This document shows, one piece after another, positions 27,278 through 34,576 of a stretch of DNA of 64,000 bases. The position numbers and the translations under genes are program-made. The first letter of the stretch is position 1. Every line of letters starts with the position of its first letter. Source of the DNA: Candidatus Planktophila versatilis. GTDB lineage: Bacteria > Actinomycetota > Actinomycetes > Nanopelagicales > Nanopelagicaceae. The stretch is taken from positions 620,001 to 684,000 of the forward strand of contig NZ_CP016774.1 of assembly GCF_002288105.1 (NCBI RefSeq). Direction: 5' to 3'. The notes beneath the pieces were generated by a model. That model was given only the letters and a program-made list of their open reading frames with translations. It did no database searches and had not been told where the DNA came from.

Positions 27278-27979
27278 TTAAAAAGGGGGCCATGGCACAG
27301 CAGGCCAATCTTCATTTGGAGATGGAAATTTCCCAGACTCGATGAGGCCTTCGATTCTTGCGATGAGGGCGCTAAATTCAATATCAGTGATTAATCCATG
27401 CAAAACCTCGGACTCAATGTGCAATCTACGGGCTAATTCATCGAGGGTGTGTATCTCTTCGGCGGTGAGTTCGCGCTCAGCAAACTGCCAAATAACGGTT
27501 CGCAGTTTGTTCTCTTCGTGAAATGTCACGCCATGATCACAACCAAGAAGACTGCCATCAACGACAGGCAACAAGTGACCTATTTTTCGATCGGTGTTGT
27601 TAATGACTGCATCAAATAGGGCCATCCGACGAAGGTTCTCGTTATCCTCCCGGTAGTACAAGGCCAAATCAATTGATTCATCGATATCAATCCACTGCTG
27701 CACCATTCCTACACCGAATGGTCCTTCTCGTAATACGGTGGGTGGAACAACTTTCCAACCGGAATACTCACTAATTAAGTAGGAGGCGTATTCGCGGTGA
27801 GCTAGATTTCCATCCGGAAAATCCCAGAGCGGTCGCTCTCCTGCGATGGGTTTATATATGACAGCCATCTTTTCATCGTTAAAAGTGCATTCGCCATAGA
27901 GAGTGGCATTAGATGCATCAACTAATCGACCGGTTACCTCAAGAGTTCCGGCAAGCAGATGTTCAATGACCTTACTCAT
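27278..27979 (-). CDS. SCO1664-family PI3K/HipA-like kinase-fold protein
   Basis: A conserved actinobacterial protein of unknown function with features of the PI3/PI4-kinase superfamily: a candidate ATP-binding Lys43 (VIYKP), a catalytic loop DAVINNTDRKIGH at residues 123-135 and a DFG-like DHG at 148-150. The substrate (lipid, protein or small molecule) is unknown. I set the start at ATG 27979 (233 residues) because it overlaps the DUF3090 stop as ATGA; the upstream in-frame ATG at 28048 lies within DUF3090. It is the third gene of a coupled phosphatase-DUF3090-kinase-like set next to mshC. Confidence 0.82.
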   Translation of the reverse strand: MSKVIEHLLAGTLEVTGRLVDASNATLYGECTFNDEKMAVIYKPIAGERPLWDFPDGNLAHREYASYLISEYSGWKVVPPTVLREGPFGVGMVQQWIDIDESIDLALYYREDNENLRRMALFDAVINNTDRKIGHLLPVVDGSLLGCDHGVTFHEENKLRTVIWQFAERELTAEEIHTLDELARRLHIESEVLHGLITDIEFSALIARIEGLIESGKFPSPNEDWPAVPWPPF

Positions 27980-28527
27980 CTGCGATAGCCATTTGAGCGC
28001 GGACATAGATGTCCTTTGAGATCTATCGGTCCACCACAAAATGGACACGGCTGACGTCCTGCGCCCACCACGATGAAGGCTCGCTTGGAGAATCGATCAG
28101 CTTCACTCGGAGTAATGAGAACCCGCAAAATATCCTGGTCACCTGTTAGATCATCGACATCTATGAACTCTGGATTCTGATCGCTCCCTTCATTAATAGC
28201 CTGGAAATCTACTTGAATCAAACCTTGCTCTGCATCGAAAGCTAAGCCGATTACGCCGACGCGAAACTCTTCTTCAATGGGAGTACTTAGCGGTGCATCA
28301 TCTTTCACAAGACGGGAAAAGCTAACGCTTGGATTGTTCTGCTTGATATCTCGGATTGTGTAGAGCAAGCGATCTGCCAGAGCTTGAACCTGCGTCTTTT
28401 CGAGCGAAACTGAGATTAAACGTGAACCACTTTGAGCTTGAATAAAGAAGGTTCGTTCCCCTGGCTGACCTACCGTGCCAACTGTAAATCTCTCCGGTTG
28501 TTCAAAGAGAATTATTTGCGAACTCAT
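27976..28527 (-). CDS. DUF3090 family protein with C-terminal zinc ribbon
   Basis: A 183-residue protein of unknown function conserved across actinobacteria (Rv2134c in M. tuberculosis). The N-terminal part (FEQPERFTVGTVGQPGERTF) is typical of the family. The C-terminus carries CPFCGGPIDLKGHLCP, a two-knuckle pattern with three Cys and one His likely to bind zinc. It overlaps the phosphatase gene upstream (ATGA) and the SCO1664-type gene downstream (ATGA), so the three are made in coupled fashion. Confidence 0.85.
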   Translation of the reverse strand: MSSQIILFEQPERFTVGTVGQPGERTFFIQAQSGSRLISVSLEKTQVQALADRLLYTIRDIKQNNPSVSFSRLVKDDAPLSTPIEEEFRVGVIGLAFDAEQGLIQVDFQAINEGSDQNPEFIDVDDLTGDQDILRVLITPSEADRFSKRAFIVVGAGRQPCPFCGGPIDLKGHLCPRSNGYRR

Positions 28528-29216
28528 TTCTTCTTTCGCCTGACAGCACCGGCTCCACCACCCAAGAGCATTTTCTTGGGACGCGAACCTGAGAGCGAGC
28601 CTTCTAGGTGCGTAAGATTGTCATTGAAAAGTATAAGGCGTGCACTGTCGCCATCATATTCAAGCATGGTAATCGAGGCGGGATCGATTACTAGAGACTG
28701 GAAGTTATCAAGTTTCATCTTCAACAAACTCGCAACCATTGCCTTAATGACATCACCGTGACTCACAAACAAGTGAGTCCCCTTAGATTTTTCTAGCACT
28801 GCCTCTTCTATGGATGCCACAGCGCGCTTTTGCATAGCGGTCATGCGTTCACCTTGCGGAAATTCAACCTTGCTCGGAGTCTTCTGAATAATCTTCCAGA
28901 GGGGTTGCTTAGCTAGTGAGTTGAGTTTCTTGCCACTCCAACTCCCATAATTCATTTCAATCAGCTTCTCATCGAGAATGAATTTCTTAAGTCCATTTGA
29001 GTGCGAGGATTCCAGCCAAGGTGCGAGCGTCTCCTGACAACGTTGCATCGGACTCATGCGGATGGAATCAAATGAGACTTTTCCAATGCGATCTACCAAG
29101 GCAATAGCCTGTTGGCTCCCCTTTTTACTCAGAGAGATACCAGGTAATTGCCCTGCCAAAATTCCAGATTCATTGGCGATTGAATGTGCATGTCTTAGAA
29201 GGATTATTCGCGCCAC
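28524..29216 (-). CDS. Histidine phosphatase superfamily protein (MSMEG_4193 type)
   Basis: A 230-residue protein of the phosphoglycerate-mutase-like histidine phosphatases. The catalytic RHA motif is in LLRHAHSIANE near residues 7-10, with the second His in FVSHGDV. The C-terminal tail is Gly-rich then basic (GGGAGAVRRKKK). The start is GTG 29216 with TAACCT seven bases before it. The substrate is unknown; pairing with a kinase-fold gene two positions downstream suggests an opposing activity but that is inference. Confidence 0.85.
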   Translation of the reverse strand: MARIILLRHAHSIANESGILAGQLPGISLSKKGSQQAIALVDRIGKVSFDSIRMSPMQRCQETLAPWLESSHSNGLKKFILDEKLIEMNYGSWSGKKLNSLAKQPLWKIIQKTPSKVEFPQGERMTAMQKRAVASIEEAVLEKSKGTHLFVSHGDVIKAMVASLLKMKLDNFQSLVIDPASITMLEYDGDSARLILFNDNLTHLEGSLSGSRPKKMLLGGGAGAVRRKKK

Positions 29217-29223
29217 AACACGA

Positions 29224-29229
29224 AGGTTA
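29224..29229 (-). promoter_or_regulatory. -10 element (TAACCT) for the phosphatase-DUF3090-SCO1664 operon
   Basis: TAACCT on the minus strand is seven bases before GTG 29216, consistent with leaderless transcription of the three-gene set. No Shine-Dalgarno is visible. Confidence 0.45.
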
Positions 29230-29270
29230 TCGCTAAATTTCTAATCACCACTTTTCCGCTATCCCCTTGC

Positions 29271-29276
29271 TAAGGT
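29271..29276 (+). promoter_or_regulatory. -10 element (TAAGGT) for the aldo/keto reductase gene
   Basis: TAAGGT lies seven bases before ATG 29284, the leaderless distance. It is in the 67-base divergent gap shared with the phosphatase promoter. Confidence 0.45.
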
Positions 29277-29283
29277 CTGCGTC

Positions 29284-30228
29284 ATGGAGATGAGACGGGC
29301 TGGAAATAGTGGCCTCACACTCTCTCGGCTGGGTCTGGGAACCATGACATGGGGTCGAGATACCGATACGCACGAGGCCGCAGATCAATGCCGTGCCTAT
29401 ATCGAAGCTGGCGGCAACTTCCTAGATACCTCTCCTACCTTTGGCGATGGAGATAGCGAGCGAGTTATTGGTGGGCTGATTGGAACGCTCTTTAATCGCG
29501 CCGATGTAGTGATTGCTACGAAGGCAGGTGTCTCACATCCAGGCGGTGTTCGCACCGTAAATAACTCTCGCACCGCACTCATTGCAGAATTAGATAAATC
29601 ACTATCGCGACTAGAAACAGATTATGTCGATATCTGGCAGATTCAGATGTGGGATGAACATACCCCGCTAGAAGACACTCTCTCGGCAATTGATTACGCA
29701 TACACATCGGGGAAAGCTCGCCATGTTGGAGTTTCTAATTTCTCTGGCTGGCAAAGTGCGCGAGCAATCACCATTCAGGAGAGTAATTCCGCAAAAGCAC
29801 CGATAGTCTCAAATCAAATTGAATACTCGCTGCTCAATCGAAGCGCGGAAGAGGAAATCCTTCCCTGTGCTCGAGCAACTGGAATTGGGGCTTTAGCCTG
29901 GGCGCCCTTGGGTCGTGGAGTCTTAACAGGAAAATATCGAACTGGGATTCCCAGTGATTCGCGCGCTGCAGCCCCGCACTTTGTGAAACATGTTGAGCCT
30001 TATTTGAATGAGAAGTCGACCCGAATAGTTGAAGCAGTATCTGTAGCAGCTAGCGGTCTTGGTTACTCCCCATTGGAAGTTGCACTTGCGTGGGTGCGAG
30101 ACACCCCTGGAATAACGAGTGCGATAGTGGGAGCTAGAACTGGTGGCCAACTTCGTGGAATTTTGAAATCCGAAGAAATATCCTTGCCAGATATCGTGCG
30201 CAGCGTGCTCGATGAAATCTCTGCTTAA
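29284..30228 (+). CDS. Aldo/keto reductase family protein with altered active site
   Basis: A 314-residue (beta/alpha)8 barrel protein of the AKR family that would bind NADP(H). The catalytic tetrad is only half conserved: Asp48 (FLDTSPTFGDG) and Lys80 (VIATKAG) are present, but the catalytic Tyr is Phe53 and the catalytic His position (normally WQxH) is Gln121 in IWQIQMWDEH. The cofactor-side motifs (GVSNFSGWQ, GARTGGQL) look intact. Classical carbonyl reduction is therefore doubtful. Its stop codon overlaps that of the convergent M20 gene. Confidence 0.85.
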   Translation: MEMRRAGNSGLTLSRLGLGTMTWGRDTDTHEAADQCRAYIEAGGNFLDTSPTFGDGDSERVIGGLIGTLFNRADVVIATKAGVSHPGGVRTVNNSRTALIAELDKSLSRLETDYVDIWQIQMWDEHTPLEDTLSAIDYAYTSGKARHVGVSNFSGWQSARAITIQESNSAKAPIVSNQIEYSLLNRSAEEEILPCARATGIGALAWAPLGRGVLTGKYRTGIPSDSRAAAPHFVKHVEPYLNEKSTRIVEAVSVAASGLGYSPLEVALAWVRDTPGITSAIVGARTGGQLRGILKSEEISLPDIVRSVLDEISA

Positions 30229-31562
30229 GCCTGCTCTAGAAATTTCTTTAGGACCTGAACCCCAAAGTGAAGACCAGAGATTGGCACGCGCTCATCTACC
30301 CCGTGGAATAAAGACATGAAATCCAAATCTTGCGGAAGGCGCAGTGGGCTAAATCCATAACCGATGATCCCAAGTTCTGATAGCGCTTTGTTATCAGTTC
30401 CACCGCTCATGACATATGGAACGGGAATACCTTCAGGATCATGGACCAAGATTGCAGCACACATCGCCTCCACCAGGTCTCCTTCAAAATCAACCTCGAG
30501 TGCAATATCGCGAGTAATGGTTTCTATTTCAATATCTGGGCCAATGATTGATTTAATTGTTGAATTAAGTTCATCTTCGTATCCAGGTAAGAATCTTCCG
30601 TCAATGACAGCCGAAGCAGATGCCGGAATTACGTTCTCCTTATATCCAGCTTCCAACATCGTTGGGTTAGCTGTGTTCTGCAACGTTGCTCCCACCATTC
30701 GAGCCGTCGGACCAATCTCTGCCAATAAAGGTGTGAGATCTGCCGGGTTGAATGGTTTGCCCGTAGCTTGCGCAATTTTTTCAAAGAGAATCTTGACTGT
30801 CTTCGTATATCTCTGGGGCCATTGGTATCGACCAATTTTGGCTACCGCCTCCGTTATCAAAGTGATTGCATTCTCATCATTTAACATTGAACCGTGACCA
30901 GCACGACCATGTGCGGTGATCTTCATCCAGTGAATACCTTTTTGCGCAGCCTCGATGAAGTACAAACGTTTTCCACCAGAGACGGTGACTGAAAAACCAC
31001 CCACTTCTGAAATTGCTTCGGTGCACCCAGCAAAAACTTCCGGGTGCTTGGCAGTCATAAACCTGGAACCGTAAGAACTTCCCGCCTCTTCGTCGGCAAA
31101 AAAAGCTAAGACAATATCTCGCTGTGGTTGAAATCCGGTGCGCGACCACTCGCGAACGACTGTCAAAATCATCGCGTCCATATTCTTCATATCCACTGCC
31201 CCGCGACCCCAGATCATGCCGTCGCGAATTTCGGCAGCGAAGGGATCTACTGACCACTCACTAGCGTTCGCCGGAACAACATCGAGATGACCGTGGACTA
31301 CTAAAGCGCCGAGTGAACTATCTTTTCCCGGTATACGCGCAATCACATTGCAGCGATTGGGAGCAGACTCATATATATCTGCTTTGATTCCAACTTCAGC
31401 GAGTGAGGCAACGACATACTCTGCACATGCCTTTTCATCTCCCTTGCCTTCTCCATAATTTACTGAAGGGATTCGAATAAGATCTTGGCAGATAGAGACA
31501 ACTTCATTCTCAATGGTGTTCGACTTCTCTGCGCTACTCATGGTCGTATTCTGCCCTTTCAT
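30225..31562 (-). CDS. M20-family metallopeptidase/dipeptidase
   Basis: A 445-residue zinc-dependent peptidase or amidohydrolase of the M20/M25/M40 family (Rv2141c type). Metal-binding and catalytic motifs are in order: VVHGHLDVVP, WGRGAVDMKNM, FADEEAGSSYG (general-base Glu pair), and a C-terminal YVMSGGTDNK. Probably cleaves dipeptides or deacylates N-acyl amino acids; the substrate is not readable. Start ATG 31562 is used; ATG 31541 (seven residues later) is an alternative. The gap to the divergent tRNA gene is 94 bases. Confidence 0.87.
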   Translation of the reverse strand: MKGQNTTMSSAEKSNTIENEVVSICQDLIRIPSVNYGEGKGDEKACAEYVVASLAEVGIKADIYESAPNRCNVIARIPGKDSSLGALVVHGHLDVVPANASEWSVDPFAAEIRDGMIWGRGAVDMKNMDAMILTVVREWSRTGFQPQRDIVLAFFADEEAGSSYGSRFMTAKHPEVFAGCTEAISEVGGFSVTVSGGKRLYFIEAAQKGIHWMKITAHGRAGHGSMLNDENAITLITEAVAKIGRYQWPQRYTKTVKILFEKIAQATGKPFNPADLTPLLAEIGPTARMVGATLQNTANPTMLEAGYKENVIPASASAVIDGRFLPGYEDELNSTIKSIIGPDIEIETITRDIALEVDFEGDLVEAMCAAILVHDPEGIPVPYVMSGGTDNKALSELGIIGYGFSPLRLPQDLDFMSLFHGVDERVPISGLHFGVQVLKKFLEQA

Positions 31563-31633
31563 AGCTCTCTTTTGCGCCCATGGCGCCAGGTTGATATCGT
31601 TACCCAGTTATTTCGACTCGAGCGCATAAGATT

Positions 31634-31639
31634 TATCTT
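31634..31639 (+). promoter_or_regulatory. -10 element (TATCTT) for tRNA-Leu
   Basis: TATCTT lies 17 bases before the mature 5' end of the tRNA, giving a start a few bases downstream and a short 5' leader for RNase P removal. No good -35 is seen. Confidence 0.35.
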
Positions 31640-31656
31640 CTAGCGAGCGGGTACTC

Positions 31657-31740
31657 GTCCGGGTGGCGGAATTGGCAGACGCGCTAGCTTGAGGTGCTAG
31701 TTCTCGCAAGGGATTCGGGGTTCAAGTCCCCGTTCGGACA
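31657..31740 (+). tRNA. tRNA-Leu (anticodon GAG)
   Basis: An 84-base tRNA with a long variable arm. The acceptor stem pairs GTCCGGG with TTCGGAC (last two as G-U), leaving discriminator A at 31740. The anticodon stem is CTAGC/GCTAG with loop TTGAGGT, giving anticodon GAG, which reads CUC and CUU. The T-arm contains GGTTCAAGTCC. The 3' CCA is not encoded. The sequence after the tRNA leads directly into apt. Confidence 0.95.
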
Positions 31741-31759
31741 CAGTTACGGTGGTGCAGCT

Positions 31760-32287
31760 ATGGATATCAGTCAAGCACTTGCATTGATTAGACCTATCCC
31801 GGATTTTCCTAAGCCGGGGATTCTCTTTCAGGATATCTCCCCCTTATTGGCCAATCCGGAAGCATTTGCCACCGTCATATCGGCCCTCGCCGCTGTTGCA
31901 GATGAAATTGACTATGTGGCCGCACTGGATGCGCGTGGGTTCATCTTGGGGAGCGCGGTCGCCCTGGAAATGAAAGTCGGATTCATTCCAATCCGCAAAT
32001 CTGGAAAATTGCCTTACACAACTTTTTCGCGCAGTTACAGCTTGGAGTATGGCCAGGACGAATTAGAGATTCATACTGATGCGATGGAGCCTGGTTCGCG
32101 AGTACTCCTGATTGATGATGTTCTAGCAACTGGTGGAACTCTAAAGGCTGCAATTTTGCTCATTCAAGATCTGGGGGCTGTTGTTGTGAGCGCTGCAGTT
32201 CTTTTGGAGATTCCAGAATTGGCAGGTCGGGCAAGCATTGCGAAACTGGACTCCGCCCCGCCAGTATTCTCACTCTCACTAAAATAG
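31760..32287 (+). CDS. apt: Adenine phosphoribosyltransferase
   Basis: Makes AMP from adenine and PRPP in purine salvage. The 175-residue product has the usual Apt length when started at ATG 31760; the longer open frame from 31694 reads through the tRNA and is not real. Motifs: RPIPDFPKPGILFQDI near the N-terminus and the PRPP loop VLLIDDVLATGGTLKAA. A GGTGG sequence precedes the start. With the AzgA-type permease 3 kb downstream it forms a purine-salvage capability. Confidence 0.94.
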   Translation: MDISQALALIRPIPDFPKPGILFQDISPLLANPEAFATVISALAAVADEIDYVAALDARGFILGSAVALEMKVGFIPIRKSGKLPYTTFSRSYSLEYGQDELEIHTDAMEPGSRVLLIDDVLATGGTLKAAILLIQDLGAVVVSAAVLLEIPELAGRASIAKLDSAPPVFSLSLK

Positions 32288-32349
32288 CTTTAGATTCCGC
32301 CCGTTTTTAGATGAGAGAATATTGAGGCGATTCATGGCAGGATTCCCAC

Positions 32350-32997
32350 GTGGCTGAACTGATTTACTACTGCGGAACTATGGATTCGGGTAAGTCAACC
32401 CTTGCGCTGCAAACCGCGCACAACCATAAGTCACGTGGACGGACCGGACTCATCTTTACGAGTAAAGATCGTGCTGGGGCAGGTCTCATTAGTTCCCGTT
32501 TAGGGTTGCAATCTGAAGCAATTGAAGTTGAAACCTCACTGGATATTCATAAATTTGTGGTTGATCGCTTATCGGCTGGTGACCGTATCGATTACATCAT
32601 CTGTGACGAAGCTCAGTTCTATCAGCCAGACCAAATTGATGGACTAGCAAAGATTGTTGACGGACTAGGTATTGATGTCTATGCATTTGGAATTCTTGCT
32701 GATTTTAGAACCAAACTCTTCCCAGGTTCTGCCCGTCTTGTGGAACTTGCCGATCGTGTGAACACTCTGCAAGTTGAGGCCCTTTGTTGGTGCGGATCAC
32801 GTGCTACACATAACGCTCGAACTATAAATGGCGTCATGGTTACCGAAGGTGAACAAGTGGTGGTCGGAGATGTTGGTAAAAGTGATGAGATTGCCTATGA
32901 AGTCCTATGCCGTAGACACCACATGCGCCAAGTCACAGCTCGCGCATCACGAGCCGGTCATATAAGTTCTGACCCATTGCCATTTACTGAAATCTAA
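32350..32997 (+). CDS. tdk: Thymidine kinase, type II (TK1-like)
   Basis: Phosphorylates thymidine to dTMP with ATP. The 215-residue protein shows the P-loop GTMDSGKST near residues 9-17, the DEAQFY motif with the catalytic Glu near the middle, and a zinc site from CWCGSRATHNAR and CRRHH near the C-terminus. The first knuckle is Cys-X-Cys rather than Cys-X2-Cys. The start is GTG 32350. Sixty-two bases separate it from apt; no terminator is visible between them. Confidence 0.93.
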   Translation: MAELIYYCGTMDSGKSTLALQTAHNHKSRGRTGLIFTSKDRAGAGLISSRLGLQSEAIEVETSLDIHKFVVDRLSAGDRIDYIICDEAQFYQPDQIDGLAKIVDGLGIDVYAFGILADFRTKLFPGSARLVELADRVNTLQVEALCWCGSRATHNARTINGVMVTEGEQVVVGDVGKSDEIAYEVLCRRHHMRQVTARASRAGHISSDPLPFTEI

Positions 32998-33050
32998 ATC
33001 GGAGAAAATAGAGACAAGATGACTACATATGTGATTGCAACATCCGCGCT

Positions 33051-33782
33051 TTAGATCGAATGTAGGACTGTTGCCAGTACTGGCGCAATAACCAGAGCTG
33101 GCAACAGATTTGCAACTGATATTTTCTTGATATTGAGCAGTCGCAGTCCGATGCCAACCAGCATCAGCCCTCCGGAGATAGTCATCGCATCAATTTGATA
33201 CTGCTCGAGAACAGATCCAGCAAAGAAACCGATAATTGTCCAGAAGCCCTGGTAGATGCCGACTGGAATAATCGATGCCATCACTCCTATTCCCAGGGTC
33301 GATGCGAATGCCATGGCGGCAAAGAAGTCGAGGGAAGACTTGAGAATTAATTGATCTAAGCCTTGAGACATGCCGTCGCTGACGCTGCCAAGGATTGCAA
33401 GTGGACCGATCACAAACAACAGTGATGCACTGACGAAGCCTTCGACGAAAGGACTGTCACTAGATGCCTTAAACTTCTTTCTTAGATTTTCGCCAAAGTT
33501 CTCAACTCGTTTCTCAATCTTGAGAGCGGTTCCGAGTAGACCTCCGATAAGCATGGATGCCAGAATCAAGAGAAGCGGTGATCCATCTGGAAGTGAATCC
33601 TTGAATTCATTTGACCATAGCGGCAAAAGTGCCGAAGTCGCACCCAATAGGGTGATGAGCCCCAGAACATCAGTAATCATCTTCTGCGATCTCTTAGGCA
33701 GTCGACCACCTAAGGCGATTCCGATAGCAGCACCTACGATGATGGTGAGCAAATTGATTACTGTTCCGAGGCCTACAAACAT
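33051..33782 (-). CDS. DUF554 family membrane protein
   Basis: A 243-residue integral membrane protein with about seven hydrophobic segments, belonging to the DUF554 (YdfK/YqgA) family of unknown, possibly transport-related, function. The N-terminus (GLGTVINLLTIIVGAAIG) and the internal LDQLILKSSLDFFAAMAFASTLG region (residues in the second half) fit the family. ATG 33782 is preceded by TATAGT and six bases. It is divergent from the YczE-like gene with only 22 bases between starts. Confidence 0.8.
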   Translation of the reverse strand: MFVGLGTVINLLTIIVGAAIGIALGGRLPKRSQKMITDVLGLITLLGATSALLPLWSNEFKDSLPDGSPLLLILASMLIGGLLGTALKIEKRVENFGENLRKKFKASSDSPFVEGFVSASLLFVIGPLAILGSVSDGMSQGLDQLILKSSLDFFAAMAFASTLGIGVMASIIPVGIYQGFWTIIGFFAGSVLEQYQIDAMTISGGLMLVGIGLRLLNIKKISVANLLPALVIAPVLATVLHSI

Positions 33783-33788
33783 TCATCC

Positions 33789-33798
33789 ACTATAGACT
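33789..33798. promoter_or_regulatory. Overlapping divergent leaderless promoters (DUF554 / YczE-like)
   Basis: On the minus strand TATAGT (33794-33789) is followed by six bases and ATG 33782. On the plus strand TAGACT (33793-33798) is followed by six bases and GTG 33805. The hexamers share two bases, and both starts sit exactly at the leaderless distance. The whole gap is 22 bases. Confidence 0.55.
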
Positions 33799-33804
33799 GC
33801 GCAA

Positions 33805-34479
33805 GTGAATCTCGCATCCATCATCAAAAGTCTGCGCCCCCATAAAACTGTCCCCATAACGCCATGGACCGCGCAAGGACTTTGGGACCTCACTCCCCTG
33901 CGAACTGCGATTCTTTTCTTTGGTTTAGCTATTTTCGGTCTCGGTGATTCATTACTTATCCAGGCTGGAATTGGAAATGCTCCGTGGACTGTATTTGCCG
34001 AAGGTCTGACACTAAAAACTGGGTTGAGTATCGGATGGGCAACTTTCATTATTAGCGTGTCCGTGATGCTGCTCTGGATTCCACTTAATGAACGAGTTGG
34101 TTTTGGAACAATCTCGAATATCGTCATCATTGCAGCGTTTATTCAAATCGGAACAATCATCTTCCCGAAGCAAGACAATTTCGCCATCGGAGTTATCTTT
34201 GATCTCATTGGAATCGCACTGGTCGGATTAGGCTCTGCCCTCTACATCACCTGTGGCCTAGGACGTGGTCCTCGAGATGGCGCCATGACCGGGATCCACT
34301 ACAAAACAGGGGTTCGTGTGGGACGCGTACGAATGGGCATTGAGGTCACGGTCTTAATTATCGGCTGGTTCCTCGGAGGCACTGTTGGGCTCGGAACCGC
34401 CCTATTTGCCCTCTTTATCGGGCAATCGGTCGCCATTTTTCTTGGTCTTGTTGCGCGTTTAACCCACAAGTACGTCTAA
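33805..34479 (+). CDS. YczE/YitT-like membrane protein
   Basis: A 224-residue membrane protein with about five hydrophobic spans, resembling the YczE/YyaS family found in Gram-positive bacteria. Conserved parts include the segment after the first span (GIGNAPWTVFAEGL) and the CGLGRGPRDGAMTG loop. The function is unknown. The start is GTG 33805, set by a -10 TAGACT six bases upstream. An apparent overlap of more hydrophilic residues at the N-terminus is cytoplasmic. Confidence 0.75.
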   Translation: MNLASIIKSLRPHKTVPITPWTAQGLWDLTPLRTAILFFGLAIFGLGDSLLIQAGIGNAPWTVFAEGLTLKTGLSIGWATFIISVSVMLLWIPLNERVGFGTISNIVIIAAFIQIGTIIFPKQDNFAIGVIFDLIGIALVGLGSALYITCGLGRGPRDGAMTGIHYKTGVRVGRVRMGIEVTVLIIGWFLGGTVGLGTALFALFIGQSVAIFLGLVARLTHKYV

Positions 34480-34504
34480 GTACCTACTAGCGTTTAGACA
34501 TCCC

Positions 34505-34536
34505 CCTCGGTCTGTGAGCCGTCATTTCACACGAGG
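34505..34536 (+). other. Hairpin upstream of the purine permease
   Basis: An interrupted inverted repeat in the 97-base gap before the permease: CCTCG (34505-34509) and TGTGA (34513-34517) pair with TCACA (34527-34531) and CGAGG (34532-34536), with a three-base bulge and a nine-base loop. It has no T-tract directly after it, so it is not a standard terminator. It could be an operator (TGTGA-N9-TCACA) or an mRNA leader element. Confidence 0.45.
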
Positions 34537-34576
34537 TCGCAAACACCCTCGATAAAAAAATTAGAAAGGTCCATTT

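Noticed and set aside
31573-31586. GCGCC-CAT-GGCGC inverted repeat upstream of tRNA-Leu
   Set aside because: Five-bp stem with a three-base loop and no T-tract; too short to support as a terminator or operator.
31694-31759. N-terminal extension of apt into the tRNA gene
   Set aside because: The extra 22 codons lie in the tRNA-Leu sequence; ATG 31760 gives the normal Apt N-terminus.
34480-34576. Purine riboswitch before the permease
   Set aside because: The gap has a hairpin but not the three-way junction or the conserved core bases of the purine aptamer.
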